In this document: piece after piece, positions 47,622 to 57,837 of the stretch | Numbering within the stretch: the first letter of the stretch is position 1 | How the letters are laid out: every line of letters begins with the position of its first letter | Origin: Coleophoma eucalyptorum | Taxonomy: Eukaryota > Ascomycota > Leotiomycetes > Helotiales > Dermateaceae | Assembly (NCBI GenBank): GCA_026120035.1 | Contig: JALRME010000009.1 | Coordinates: forward strand, 1,054,001-1,118,000 | Length of the DNA stretch: 64,000 nucleotides | Reading direction: 5' to 3' | Program-made: the position numbers and the translations under genes | Notes under the pieces: generated by a model | The model's input: the letters and a program-made list of their open reading frames with translations, nothing else | What the model was told of the DNA's origin: nothing | The model's database searches: none

Positions 47622-48045
47622 AGTTCCTGCCTCAAGTTTTAATCGAGTTATATGCAAGTGCGCTTGTAGGTCGTGCTTGGTCGCAACAGAAGCTTGAAGG
47701 TAGTGGTGTTAGGCTGTCGTGGTCTTGCGCCTCGTCGCGTTTGTTCTAGAGCTTCATAAATTTGGCTCAGACGATGATAAGTACCCGCACTAGCGGCCGC
47801 GTCTCTGGGGACTGCACAATACACCAGATAACTGGATGTCAGTCACCAAAGAACACGTTTATTTCAAGACAATTGGTATATTTATATAATCAAAGGACTA
47901 CTGGACTAAATTATATTCTTAGATTGATTCGTTCATAGTACAGCATGATAGTCTATCCCTCTATATAGCCACAAACACTAATTGTATCTCCAAAGAACGC
48001 CAACCAAACCTTGGTTTACTGATTGTCAACCATTTTTCCCTAAAG
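47622..48045. other. Intergenic region upstream of the SR-rich gene
   Basis: 424 bases containing the promoter of the SR-rich gene and the 3' flank of the SLC35-type gene. A NotI-like gcggccgc is at about 47794. No other feature. Confidence 0.5.
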
Positions 48046-49764
48046 TTATTTTACAGAAACATGACTCCCATTCATACCAGTAGAAGATTCCCTAGGGCGC
48101 CACGTCTCCTCCTGGCGGGTACCAGGAGGTAGCCACGCAGCATTGCTTGGTCCTCTTGTTCTTCCAACCCGTACCCCGTCATCAGTCTTCTTGCTGTCCT
48201 CGCCGGTAGAGGCGCCTGCTGAGTAGCCATTTGTGTACGGATGCGCAGAGGCACTCAGAGGACTTGGGTCGAAGACGGACGGGCCAGAAAGATTCTTCGT
48301 ATTTAAGGGTAGTAAAGGCACCTCTGTCGTGTTCAAAAGCTTTGCTTTTCTGTCTACCTTATCACTCTTCGTCCGGTCGTACAGGTATAGCCCAAAGAAT
48401 GTAAGTGCAATCCCAGCAGCTTGGATTTTCGTTGTTGGATTTTGAAACCACACGATAGCTACAACAACGACAAATACACGCTTGATAAGCGAAGCTACAG
48501 AGTATGTAACTGGTGAAACCATAGATAAGAGGACGAATGCGATGATGTTTTGACCGAAGTGGAATGTGCCATTGAAAACGAACTCAAGCGCAAGACGGCC
48601 ATGATCAAATGCTGCAGGGTGTTCTTCGAGGTCCAACGAGCCATCATGCAAAAAATCTCCTATTAGTGTAATGCCTTCAGACCAGAACCAGATTGGAGTT
48701 GTGAGAATGAAAGCCAAGCCAGCAGAGTAGCACAGTAAATTCAACTTGTCAAGCTTACGCGATTGGACATGGTGACCTGCAGCCTCCGCCTCTGCAGCCT
48801 GATTGAATAAACGCTTGGAGAAGATGTTCTGTGTCACAAAGATGATAGCAGCAAGGAAGGCGTAAAATATCCCGGAGATGTTGCCTTTGAATTCTGTTGA
48901 GCATGCCAAGATTACACCCAATGTCAGAGGTATAAGAGACAGGTATGTTGCGATAGGATATCGAATATCGAAAACGACTCTATAGGCAAAGACTGTGAAG
49001 AGGGGTGAGAGTCCTTTGATTGTGTGAACCAGGGACACCGGGATTTGGGCGGTCGCTGTAGAGCTTAGAAGATGGCCACCGATCTGAAAGGCCGCAAGTG
49101 GCAATGTAGTCTTGATAACCTCTCGTGTAGGATATCGTATGCCGTGTCTCAGAGAAGGTACCTTCTGCTTCAAGATCGGGAAAACGGTCGACAACCAGGA
49201 GAAAAATATGCACAAAGATGTGACAAATCCAAATTGTACCATTGTCAGGGTTGCTGGTTTTCGGAATGCATTGAGGATAGATTTGGAAGATGTGTTCGTC
49301 AGAGCACTGGAGAGGTACCAAATGATACATAGGGACTGCCAAGAATCAGCCGTTGCAACACCAGAACAGGGAGAAGATAAGATACATACAATTAGAAGTG
49401 GTGACACTGGTGCTTTCAGGGCATCTCCTATCTCATGAACATTGGCTGAGACGCTTGCCCTCCTCCGTACATTTCTCAATGCCTCAGACAAGCTGGGTTG
49501 CCGCCCATGTCCTCTCCTATCTCCTTGTAGTCTCGAATCTCCAACTCGACTGTCCTTTCTTGGTTGCCATCGCTCTGCGACTGGTGCATTGCCATTAAGA
49601 TATCCATTCGCTTTGCTAGGAGGTGTATAATACGGCTGTTGTCCGGGGGTTGAATCGAGATCAGGGAACCTCTCCATCGACGTGCGCATGTTATCCTTCG
49701 CGTCACCGGGAAACTTAAATTCAGGTAAGCGGGTCATTGAGGCTGCCCTTGTCGAATGAGGCAT
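48046..49764 (-). CDS. SLC35/TPT-family transporter, Sly41-like
   Basis: Two exons, 49764-49390 and 49335-48046, with a 54-nt intron that is stop-free and a multiple of three; 554 residues when spliced. Splicing restores the first membrane helix (SPLLI joined to SLCIIWYLSSALTNTSSKSIL), the typical start of the triose-phosphate-translocator domain. About ten transmembrane segments follow, with GGHLLSSTATAQIPVSLVHTIKGLSPLFTV and TYSVASLIKRVFVVVVAI being family-diagnostic. A ~120-residue cytosolic N-terminal tail and a Ser/Thr-rich C-terminal tail flank it. Fungal members such as Sly41 reside in the ER or Golgi and suppress secretory-pathway defects; the substrate is not known. Divergent from the SF3B2 gene across 356 bp. 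Confidence 0.92.
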   Translation of the reverse strand: MPHSTRAASMTRLPEFKFPGDAKDNMRTSMERFPDLDSTPGQQPYYTPPSKANGYLNGNAPVAERWQPRKDSRVGDSRLQGDRRGHGRQPSLSEALRNVRRRASVSANVHEIGDALKAPVSPLLIVCILSSPCSGVATADSWQSLCIIWYLSSALTNTSSKSILNAFRKPATLTMVQFGFVTSLCIFFSWLSTVFPILKQKVPSLRHGIRYPTREVIKTTLPLAAFQIGGHLLSSTATAQIPVSLVHTIKGLSPLFTVFAYRVVFDIRYPIATYLSLIPLTLGVILACSTEFKGNISGIFYAFLAAIIFVTQNIFSKRLFNQAAEAEAAGHHVQSRKLDKLNLLCYSAGLAFILTTPIWFWSEGITLIGDFLHDGSLDLEEHPAAFDHGRLALEFVFNGTFHFGQNIIAFVLLSMVSPVTYSVASLIKRVFVVVVAIVWFQNPTTKIQAAGIALTFFGLYLYDRTKSDKVDRKAKLLNTTEVPLLPLNTKNLSGPSVFDPSPLSASAHPYTNGYSAGASTGEDSKKTDDGVRVGRTRGPSNAAWLPPGTRQEETWRPRESSTGMNGSHVSVK

Positions 49765-50120
49765 GTTGACAATGATTTAACGAGTGTAGAGCCCTACTGG
49801 CAAATTCATTGTTGTCTTGAACTGAAGATGTCGTAACATTGATCTGCATATCCAAATTCTAATTTTGGACGTAATCAGAGGGACTTGATTTATCTGAGGC
49901 CAGATCGGAGAAATTTAAGAGCGATCTCCGACGCTAATCATCGCAATATTGCAGAAAGCTCGAAAGCTGAGATAGAGCAATACCAAGCTTAACACCCTAG
50001 CACGCGCCAACAAGTCACAAAAACGCGCTTCATCTCAGCAAAACACAATTCTATTGTATACAAACCCTACAACTAAGAGCGTCCACAATCTACTTGGGCA
50101 GGCTGCCCATTGCAGTCAAG
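49765..50120. other. Divergent promoter region
   Basis: 356 bases between two outward-facing genes, presumably containing both promoters. Nothing else recognised. Confidence 0.5.
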
Positions 50121-51889
50121 ATGGCGCCAAAGATGACCAAGAACCAGATGAGGAGGGCGAAGAAGAAGGAGCAGAAGAAGATACAGGTAAACTGCGCAAT
50201 TTACACCCTTGAGAAATCAGTGCTGATTGAACATGCTAGGTCGACCCAAAACCAGAGCCAGAAGTCGAGGCAAAGCCAGTAACTGAATCCGAGCCAGTAA
50301 AGGCAGACGAACCCGCGATCGAAGAGTCTCCTTTGGAGATAAGTGAGGATGACCCAAACTATGCAATGTACAAGGAGATCATGGACAGGTTCGGAGCGAC
50401 TACTGAGGAAGACGAGGCTGCGAAAGACGCTGATGCTGGAGACAAGGGCCAGGTCTTCTACGACGACGATGATGAAATACCAGATGAAGACGACGAGGCC
50501 GATAAAGAGCCAAAGTTGTCAAAAAAGAAGAGGAAGAAGCGGGATCAATTGTCGGTAGCAGAATTGAAGGCACTGGTGAAGAAACCAGAAACTGTGGACT
50601 GGACCGATACATCAGCTTCAGACCCGCGATTACTGGTTCACATCAAATCGTATCGAAATGTTGTGCCAGTACCAAATCATTGGTCGCTCAAGCGCGAATA
50701 TCTCTCCTCGAAACGTGGAGTTGAGAAGGCGCCCTTTTCCCTTCCTAAATTCATTCAGGAGACTGGTATTGCTGAAATGCGAGATGCCGTTTTAGAAAAG
50801 CAAGACCAAGCAAGTTTGAAGCAGAAACAACGAGAGCGGGTACAACCTAAGATGGGAAAGCTGGATATTGATTATCAAAAGTTGTATGAAGCCTTCTTCA
50901 GGTTTCAAACGAAGCCAGAACTAACACGTTATGGTGAGGTTTACTACGAGGGCAAGGAGTACGAAACGAATTTACGGCACTTGCGTCCTGGTGAGCTGAG
51001 TGATGAATTGAAGGAAGCCCTCAATATCCCACCTGGAGCTCCACCTCCATGGCTGATCAATCAACAGCGCTTTGGTCCTCCACCATCATATCCATCACTA
51101 AAGATTCCCGGCCTGAATGCACCTCCGCCCCCTGGAGGAGCTTGGGGTTTCCACCCTGGTGGATATGGTAAGCCGCCTGTAGATGAGTTCAACAGACCGT
51201 TATACGGTGGAGATATTTTTGGCGTGTTACAACCTCAGGTTAATAACCAGGCAGGAGAGCCTATCGAGAGAACACTTTGGGGAGAATTACAGGCGCCAGA
51301 AGAAGAATCTGAAGAGGAAGAGAGCGACGAGGAAGAAGAGGAGGGTGATGAAGAGGATATCGGTGCGGGTCTCGAAACCCCCAGTGGTATGGAGACACCA
51401 GGTGGGCTGGCCTCTACAGCTCCATCAGAATACCCAGGTGATGCAACTGTTGGAGGAGACTTTGATCTCCGTAAGACGAGAAGAGGCACGGAGACTGAAG
51501 AATCAACACATCCTCGATCAGCTTACCAAGTCATTCCAGAACGACAGATTCGTGCAGAAGGTTTCTTTGGTGGTGAGCGTGCATACGATGTCAGGAGTGC
51601 TCAGAACACCAACCTGCCAGTACTTGGCCAAGACGAAGAAAGTCGGAAGAGGAAGAAGCCAGGGGATGTCGATGTTGCACTGGATCCAGATTCTTTACTC
51701 AATGAAGACGGAATCAGCAAGGATGAAGTAAGGAGACGCTTCGAGCAGCAGAAGAAAGAAGAACAAAGTGCGAAGGGATGGCAGTATGATGAGGATCTCA
51801 GTGATATGATTGCACAGGAGAGTCGCAAGAAGCAGAAGCGAGATGAAGAACGAAGAGGCGAGAAGAGAGAACGAAGTTACAGATTCTAA
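50121..51889 (+). CDS. cus1: Splicing factor 3B subunit 2 (SF3B2 / SAP145 / Cus1)
   Basis: Two exons, 50121-50186 and 50240-51889, with a 53-nt intron; 571 residues. The basic N-terminus MAPKMTKNQMRRAKKKEQKK and acidic linker precede the DUF382 region: DPRLLVHIKSYRNVVPVPNHWSLKREYLSSKRGVEK... through PFSLPKFIQETGI. The PSP domain follows (LRHLRPGELSDELKEALNI then PPGAPPPWLINQQRFGPPPSYP). These are diagnostic for SF3B2/Cus1, the U2 snRNP subunit that helps SF3B1 grip the branch-site helix. A Glu/Asp-rich segment (about 51300-51360) and a basic KKQKRDEERRGEKRERSYRF tail close the protein. Length agrees with fungal homologues. Confidence 0.96.
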
Positions 51890-52649
51890 TCCCGGAATCC
51901 AATCGCGGGTGGATATATGTATGTGTACTGTGTAACTGATACCAGCAAATGCGAGTCGGGGTTTGATATTCATATCTGACAACTCGAAATCTTACATGCG
52001 TGCTTAACTCTGTTGCGGTGCTACAGCATCTAAGTTGTTAGGCATAATCACCTAGGTGAGACTCATAAGCTTGACCTAAGTATAGTATTTCTACCCTTGA
52101 GCATTAAGTGGTGCAAGGACAGGTCTGACGCCTAGAATGGTCACTGTAGTCACTTTTAGCAAGCAAACAAATCCAATATTCAAGAACTCAGTTGGAAGTA
52201 CGAATCGGATCTGTATCCTGTGCAACCTGCTTGAAGCACTGAGTATGCTTATATAGTTGTTGCAGCAGCTGATGGCCAAACCACAAGGCACGTTTAAATG
52301 TCATTTCGAAATTAAGGAGTATGTTGAATTGGATTTCCTATGTTCTCATTCAGTCAAGATAGACCGTTATGATTAATTTCAAGCTATTCTAAGAACGCCA
52401 GATCTATATCTATATGTATCTTGTTGGAAAACTCTTTTGCTGCTGTTGCTCCTGCTGCTCCTTCCTTGCAATCATTATCAGCACCTGCTGGACCCTCCCT
52501 TGTGCGCACTAGCCTGCCATGGCATGCGGGTTGATGCGGATTGTGCATATTAGTTCGCAACAACATCGTCAGTATTATTAAGCATGACCTCCAGCCATGC
52601 AGAAAATAAACGGTCTGTCATGCCTATCAGTGTTCCCGCCTGATCTTAC
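51890..52649. other. Intergenic region between convergent genes
   Basis: 760 bases holding two 3' UTRs. No coding feature is seen. Confidence 0.55.
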
Positions 52650-53414
52650 TCAAGCATGCGCCCAGATATCGAGAATCGCCCTGGCAATCTTGGCTGTATC
52701 CATCTGATGCTGCCCGTCAGGAAGATGATGCCCAGCGTTGATTTCCAGTAACGTAACAGAATCCCGCTCGAAATGGTCTGCGCAAAGACTCCTCGTCCAC
52801 TCGATGATACCGTCCTGCAGCCCGACAACATGCACACTCGGGATGGTAATCTTCCGAGTCATCTCCGAAACTGGCAGCCGTGGAGCAAGCGGCGGAGGCG
52901 CGCCCATGAGCAAAACACCAAACTTGAAGTCCGTAGCTTGGCGAGCACCATTCGTGACGTCTTGGGCCTTCTCAGCTGCAATATCCCATTCCTGCTGCTG
53001 CAAGAGCCCAGATGCGATCTTGGTTCCTTGCGAAAAGCCTAGCACGCCGACGAAGGGCATTCCTGTCGTCTTGATCTGATTCTCCATGGTTCTTTTGAGG
53101 AGCTCTGTTGTTTCCGGGGGCGTCACGCCTTCCTTTTGCCCCACGTCCACCCACATGTAGAAGGGGCCGCAGTCTTCAAAGACAGGAACCACATTTGGGC
53201 CGGGTTTTGATTCAAAAGGCGCGTCGATGAAGACAAAGTCGAAGGTTGAGTCTAACTCCCTTCGTAATCTCATCGTCTGGAAATTGAAGATCATCGCGGA
53301 CGTGCCACCTCCATGAAGACACAGAATGGCTGGCTTCCTGGGACCGGTCGAGCCATTCTTAACCCCGTCCATCTTTGAAGTGGTGGAATTAAAAGGAAGA
53401 TTCACAGTCGGCAA
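52650..53414 (-). CDS. FSH1-type serine hydrolase
   Basis: A single exon encodes 254 residues. It has an alpha/beta hydrolase fold with LHGGGTSAMIFNFQ (33-46), YMWVD, the nucleophile elbow GFSQGTKIA with Ser128, a triad Asp in VVGLQDGIIEW and His in NAGHHLPDGQ. This is the family of FSH1/ovarian cancer-associated-gene-2-like hydrolases, which in moulds often serve as stand-alone thioesterases or esterases near polyketide genes. No polyketide synthase lies in this window, so such a role is not supported here. It is cytosolic by appearance. Starts at residue 1 or 15 (MDGVKNG) are both possible; the first is given. Confidence 0.92.
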   Translation of the reverse strand: MPTVNLPFNSTTSKMDGVKNGSTGPRKPAILCLHGGGTSAMIFNFQTMRLRRELDSTFDFVFIDAPFESKPGPNVVPVFEDCGPFYMWVDVGQKEGVTPPETTELLKRTMENQIKTTGMPFVGVLGFSQGTKIASGLLQQQEWDIAAEKAQDVTNGARQATDFKFGVLLMGAPPPLAPRLPVSEMTRKITIPSVHVVGLQDGIIEWTRSLCADHFERDSVTLLEINAGHHLPDGQHQMDTAKIARAILDIWAHA

Positions 53415-55033
53415 AGGAAGCGCCTCTCGTTATCTTATCGGGGCGGGACAGCGATATGGTGGTGACGTCCTGTTGGTGAAGTCCAGATCTGGTGGGAGGA
53501 CAAGAGCTGGGGATCACAATATCGCTTAAACGGCGAGTTCTCAGGTGGCTTCACGGATCCAGGTGGAAGAGAGTCAAGGGCGCACACTGCAAACACCGAG
53601 GAGAGTACGAGCCAGCCAAGTCATCGGGGAAATGAGAAGAGAAAAGCACCTGCCTAAATACCGGTGATGTTCGGACGGTCACGTGGTGTCAGGAACTGAT
53701 GCCCGCGGGTGGATCTAAACCGAAACAATCCATCGCATCGCAAGGGCTGATGGTGGTGCGGTGCCATCTGGTCTGTCCCAATGTTTAGTTGCTCAAGAAC
53801 AGCGTCAATAATACGAAAGATCGGTTGTCCGTGCCATTGTAGCCAAGGCTGTGCATCTCAGTGCATGCATGCGGAGTTCAGCTGTCTGTCAATTATAGAG
53901 CACAGGGCGATACCTTTTCATGACAAACCAGAAGAGAATCCTTCTCGGAGTGCAGTCGTTCTAATCTTGGGCTCAACACTTGGGCTCAACTCCAGGAACA
54001 TGGCATGTCTGGGCATATAATCCAGACCGATTTTCTCCTTGGCCTTTTCTTAAATTGCTTGGCTCAGCAAGCTGCACGGATGGACCATCCCATCCTTATG
54101 GCAGCGATAAAAGCTTGAGATCCTGCCTCGAAACCGCCTTATAAACCTAGCAATAGGTCTTGGTGTCTCGGTAAATTCTCAAAAGTGATCGGTATTGCCA
54201 AAATACTCCCACGCACGTACAACGGATGTTCTGAGATCCTTTCATGCTCAAGAAAAAAGCTGGAATTGGACTCTAGTAGGTTTCCACTTTGGTTCTGACG
54301 CCAGCCCATGTAATATGATGGGCTTCGCTGCACGATTGCCCTGTAAAACGGCTCATTGGTTTCCGACCATCTTCGACAACGTCCAAAATCACCCCAACTT
54401 CCTCTGGGTGGCAGTTCGCGACATTGTCTGCGAGAAAAAGTTTGGAAAACCATGAAGCTTGCCTTTCAAATTAGTATATGAATAAATGGACTCTGCTTCT
54501 TCTGCAAATGCACACTAAGTCAGACCTGTGAGCAGCCATTAGAACCTATCGACCAGAGACTCCTAGCTTTTGCTGAGATGTAAGGCGGGCATGAATGCTG
54601 TTTGGCCGACTATCGCAATGTTTCGTTTCACAATAGAGCCTTCATTGCTTGATAAACCGCATCTATAAGTGTTTGCATAGTCCGGGCTCGAGGGATATCA
54701 TATCGTAAGCCATTTCTCGATAGAATAGGTTAGATGTTGCATTGAGACGGAGACAATGTTGAAAAGAGAGCACAATCGAGTCTGCACTGCGTGCCTGATT
54801 TATATGGTGGGGCTTTTCCTCTTTGGGACGCAACTGCTGGCGGTGCCTGAAACTAGTCTGCTTGTAATTAAGTGCCACGGCGCGAGTGGCGCCCGAGTGT
54901 CTATTTCGATATTTGTACCCTTTCATCCTATATTTGTCGGGTTGCTACCTAAATCCCACGCGACCTCGTTGAGGATATATACTTTGGGCATCGGCAGACT
55001 TCGGACGGTTGAGGGCAACGAACAAATCAAATA
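53415..55033. other. Intergenic region, divergent
   Basis: 1.6 kb. Short frames at 54139-54453 (-), 54195-54455 (+) and 54756-55034 (+) are present but have no domain, no splice logic and lie antisense to one another, so I do not call them genes. Confidence 0.5.
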
Positions 55034-57072
55034 ATGTCGCAACCAAGACCGCCAAATGCTCGTCGGGACGGAAGCGAGGAGGATCAGGTTCGTACGTATA
55101 GCAAAGGCCCCTTACTATTACTGTCAGCGAACAATCTAAGATACACTGTCTGACATTACGTAGACGATCTCCCAGTTCCTGCCTCGGTCATGACGAGGTT
55201 TGCCCTCTTCCTTACTTCCGGCATGCCACCCAACAATGTGAAAACCACTCTTCCCTTGATGCCGCATGAGGATATGCCGGCCTTGAGTTCGAATTACTCG
55301 GATTGGGCACCAGCACCCTTTTCACAGCTGCCCGGAGCACCCCTTATCAGAATCGCGAGCCATATCAGCGGCTTTCACGATTTGATTCGGTTTGCACTTA
55401 CCAAAAATGATATGGCAAGAAGTGAGAAAGCCATGAAATCACGTGTATTTAGGCCTTTTCTTCTGAATCAACATCATCACTGAGTGAGAGGCTGATGCAA
55501 TCTAGATATGGGAAGGCATTGCTCCTGTCTCGGAAGCTCGCTGGAGAGCGAAGGGCTTGGATGACCATGCAAATATCGAAGAGGCTATCGGATACATCAG
55601 ATTGGTCATTGATGTATTCAAGCATCTCTCCCAACCCAACATCCAAGGACAAATAAGAGAAATAAACAACACTTTGTGTGCAGAAGTTGATACATTCCAA
55701 GATGCTATCAAAGCAGTTCGCCAAAGCAAAGGAGAAGAAGCGCCAGCTTTTAATATGATGAAACTCTGGCAAGAATACATCAGGTGAGGAAACTCCTCCT
55801 CGCCAAATGATCCTCCTGACGTTGTTTTTAGACAACAATTCGATTTTATGACCACCCAAGCTCGAGCATGGCTTTTTACACGTCTCAAAATTCTATACAC
55901 GAGTTGGAAGAAGCGCATGCTAGACAAATTTCAAGGAGGTCGCATCCTAAACGCAACGCAGGGAACGGTCTTGATCGACCACCAAGCCATCGCAATCCTC
56001 AACCGGCTCCTTGACCTGTACAAAGATGCAGAATATTTCATGCGCATACGGAACGAGGGATTCTTTATGCAGGAAGGCGTCCATGCAGCTTTTGCCAATG
56101 CGGGAAACCAAACTCCAGAAGTCACCAATAGAGTCTATGAGGGTCTCGAAAGAGCGCGGAGTCAATCCTACGATGTCTCGTTCAAGCAAGTCCTTGATCA
56201 AAGAGTTGCTGAGCGTCGAGCTAGAATGCCGATGCCTGATTTCATGGAGGGCATCTCCATGGTCATCGATCGGGAATTTATTCAGAAGGGCATACAGAAA
56301 GAGATCGAGAACCCTCTCGCTCTGCAGGTTGAGCCTTGGATGCATGATTTGCAGAACAAAGAAGATATGCAGCGATTCGGATTCGTGGCATATCGCATCT
56401 CCTATAAGGAGAGTGATGAGGAATGGGCAACTTTCATAACAAAGCTGGAATCAGGCCTGAACAGTGGATGGGAAGGCGTACTTGGAGCCGATAGAATCAA
56501 AGGAAAGGCATACCTGCAATGGATTGACGGGAAGAAAGAGGGCATCCGGGAAGGGGATTTTGCTGCAGTGAAGAAGTGCGTATATACAGTAAATGTCTAT
56601 TCCCTATCAAGAACTCTCTCTAATGTTTTTACAAAGTCACTTCCAAGCTTTCAGCAAAAGTGACAACGTCCTCCCGGGTCTCGAAAAGACCACCTGCCTA
56701 GCTCTGGACACCGTCAGCATCTCCTCCTTTGCCAATACACGCTCCGGCGATCGCAAAGGTGACTATCGCGGATTCGTGGCTGCCATTGACTGCAACGACA
56801 GTGACAATAGTAGGAGGACGATGCCACGCGGCTACGAAGGCCATGTCAAGATCATCGACCAGCTAGTCTGGACCGACCTCTACGCACAGATCGCAACAAG
56901 ACGCACGCAGAATCTTGCAGACTTCTGGGGCCTCGCCGCGCGGCATCCTTGGGCCGTTTATGTAGGCCCGACGGTTGGCGTACGGAGGAAGAGGTGGAGT
57001 GAGATGAGGGACGTTTTGGAAATTGTACTAGGCGGGTGGAAGAACGGTGGGAGGGATATACCTGTTCGTTAG
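55034..57072 (+). CDS. Unrecognised 598-residue fungal protein
   Basis: Five exons: 55034-55091, 55164-55444, 55506-55783, 55832-56575 and 56637-57072, with introns of 72, 61, 48 and 61 nt; all joins keep frame. After splicing, the text reads smoothly across each junction (for example AMKSR-IWEGIAPVSEARWRAKGL and WQEYIR-QQFDFMTTQARAWLF). The protein is mostly helical with no signal peptide, no membrane segment and no motif I recognise. Conserved-looking stretches include NRLLDLYKDAEYFMRIRNEGFFMQ and the aromatic-rich C-terminus with DQLVWTDLYAQIA and ARHPWAVYVGPTVGVRRKRW. An alternative first exon is possible because exon 1 is short. Function unknown. Confidence 0.78.
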
Positions 57073-57837
57073 CGGGGCTTAGCTGTGTACTCTTAGGTAG
57101 GCGTTTCTCTTGTCTAGAGGACTTTTTTTCTAAGAGTATTTGATCGAGCTTGGTTTAAAATATACTCTCAGACTCGTTTCACCGTTAGCTGAGGCGTCAA
57201 TAGTAGACAGACCTACATGACTTAGCGCTGAAAAATTCGTGTCTTATTCTGTATTATCTTAAGACACCTGGGCAAACCTTACCTGAGAAGAGAGCACCGG
57301 AAAGAGGTGGGAAGGAAAAATAGCCCAAGGGATAGATAAGGAGCACCACGCACATGAAATAAGAGACAAACCGTTCATAAGCAATCTCAAGCGTTTCAAA
57401 AACAAAATGCATCATGGAGTTCGTAAAGCGTTATCTTTTTGTCATAAACCAGCTAGCTATCCTGTCTCAGCAGCACAGTGAGAAAAAACGAGTGAATGTC
57501 TGCCTATCCCCGTAACCCTATCCCAATCCTTGAATGGCACATATCATATCATAGCATAAACCGAGATATCCTATCCCATCCAATCTAAACCCTAATATGA
57601 CATGAACGGAAAACATATGGTTTGAAAGATTTGTGTATCAATTTTGTATTTTTTGTACAAAAGGAATTGAGCCACTCCCATTCCAGAAGAAGAGAGCAGC
57701 ATCAAAAAGAAGTGAAATGTTTGAGAAAAATAATGCCCGTTAACGAGTGAGGCGTAGTTTAGAAGAGAATCAAAAACGTATTTTGGGTTGAAGAGATCGG
57801 AGATTCACATCTCCGAATCAGTTAAGGTTGAAGCAGG
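57073..57837. other. Intergenic region between convergent genes
   Basis: 765 bases, AT-rich, with the 3' flanks of two converging genes and no coding feature. Confidence 0.55.

Noticed and set aside
52650..53414. FSH-type hydrolase as part of a polyketide cluster
   Set aside because: No synthase, tailoring enzyme or matching transporter lies nearby; the neighbours are a splicing factor and an unknown gene.
54195..54455. 86-codon frame, with a 104-codon frame antisense to it
   Set aside because: Mutually antisense, short and featureless.
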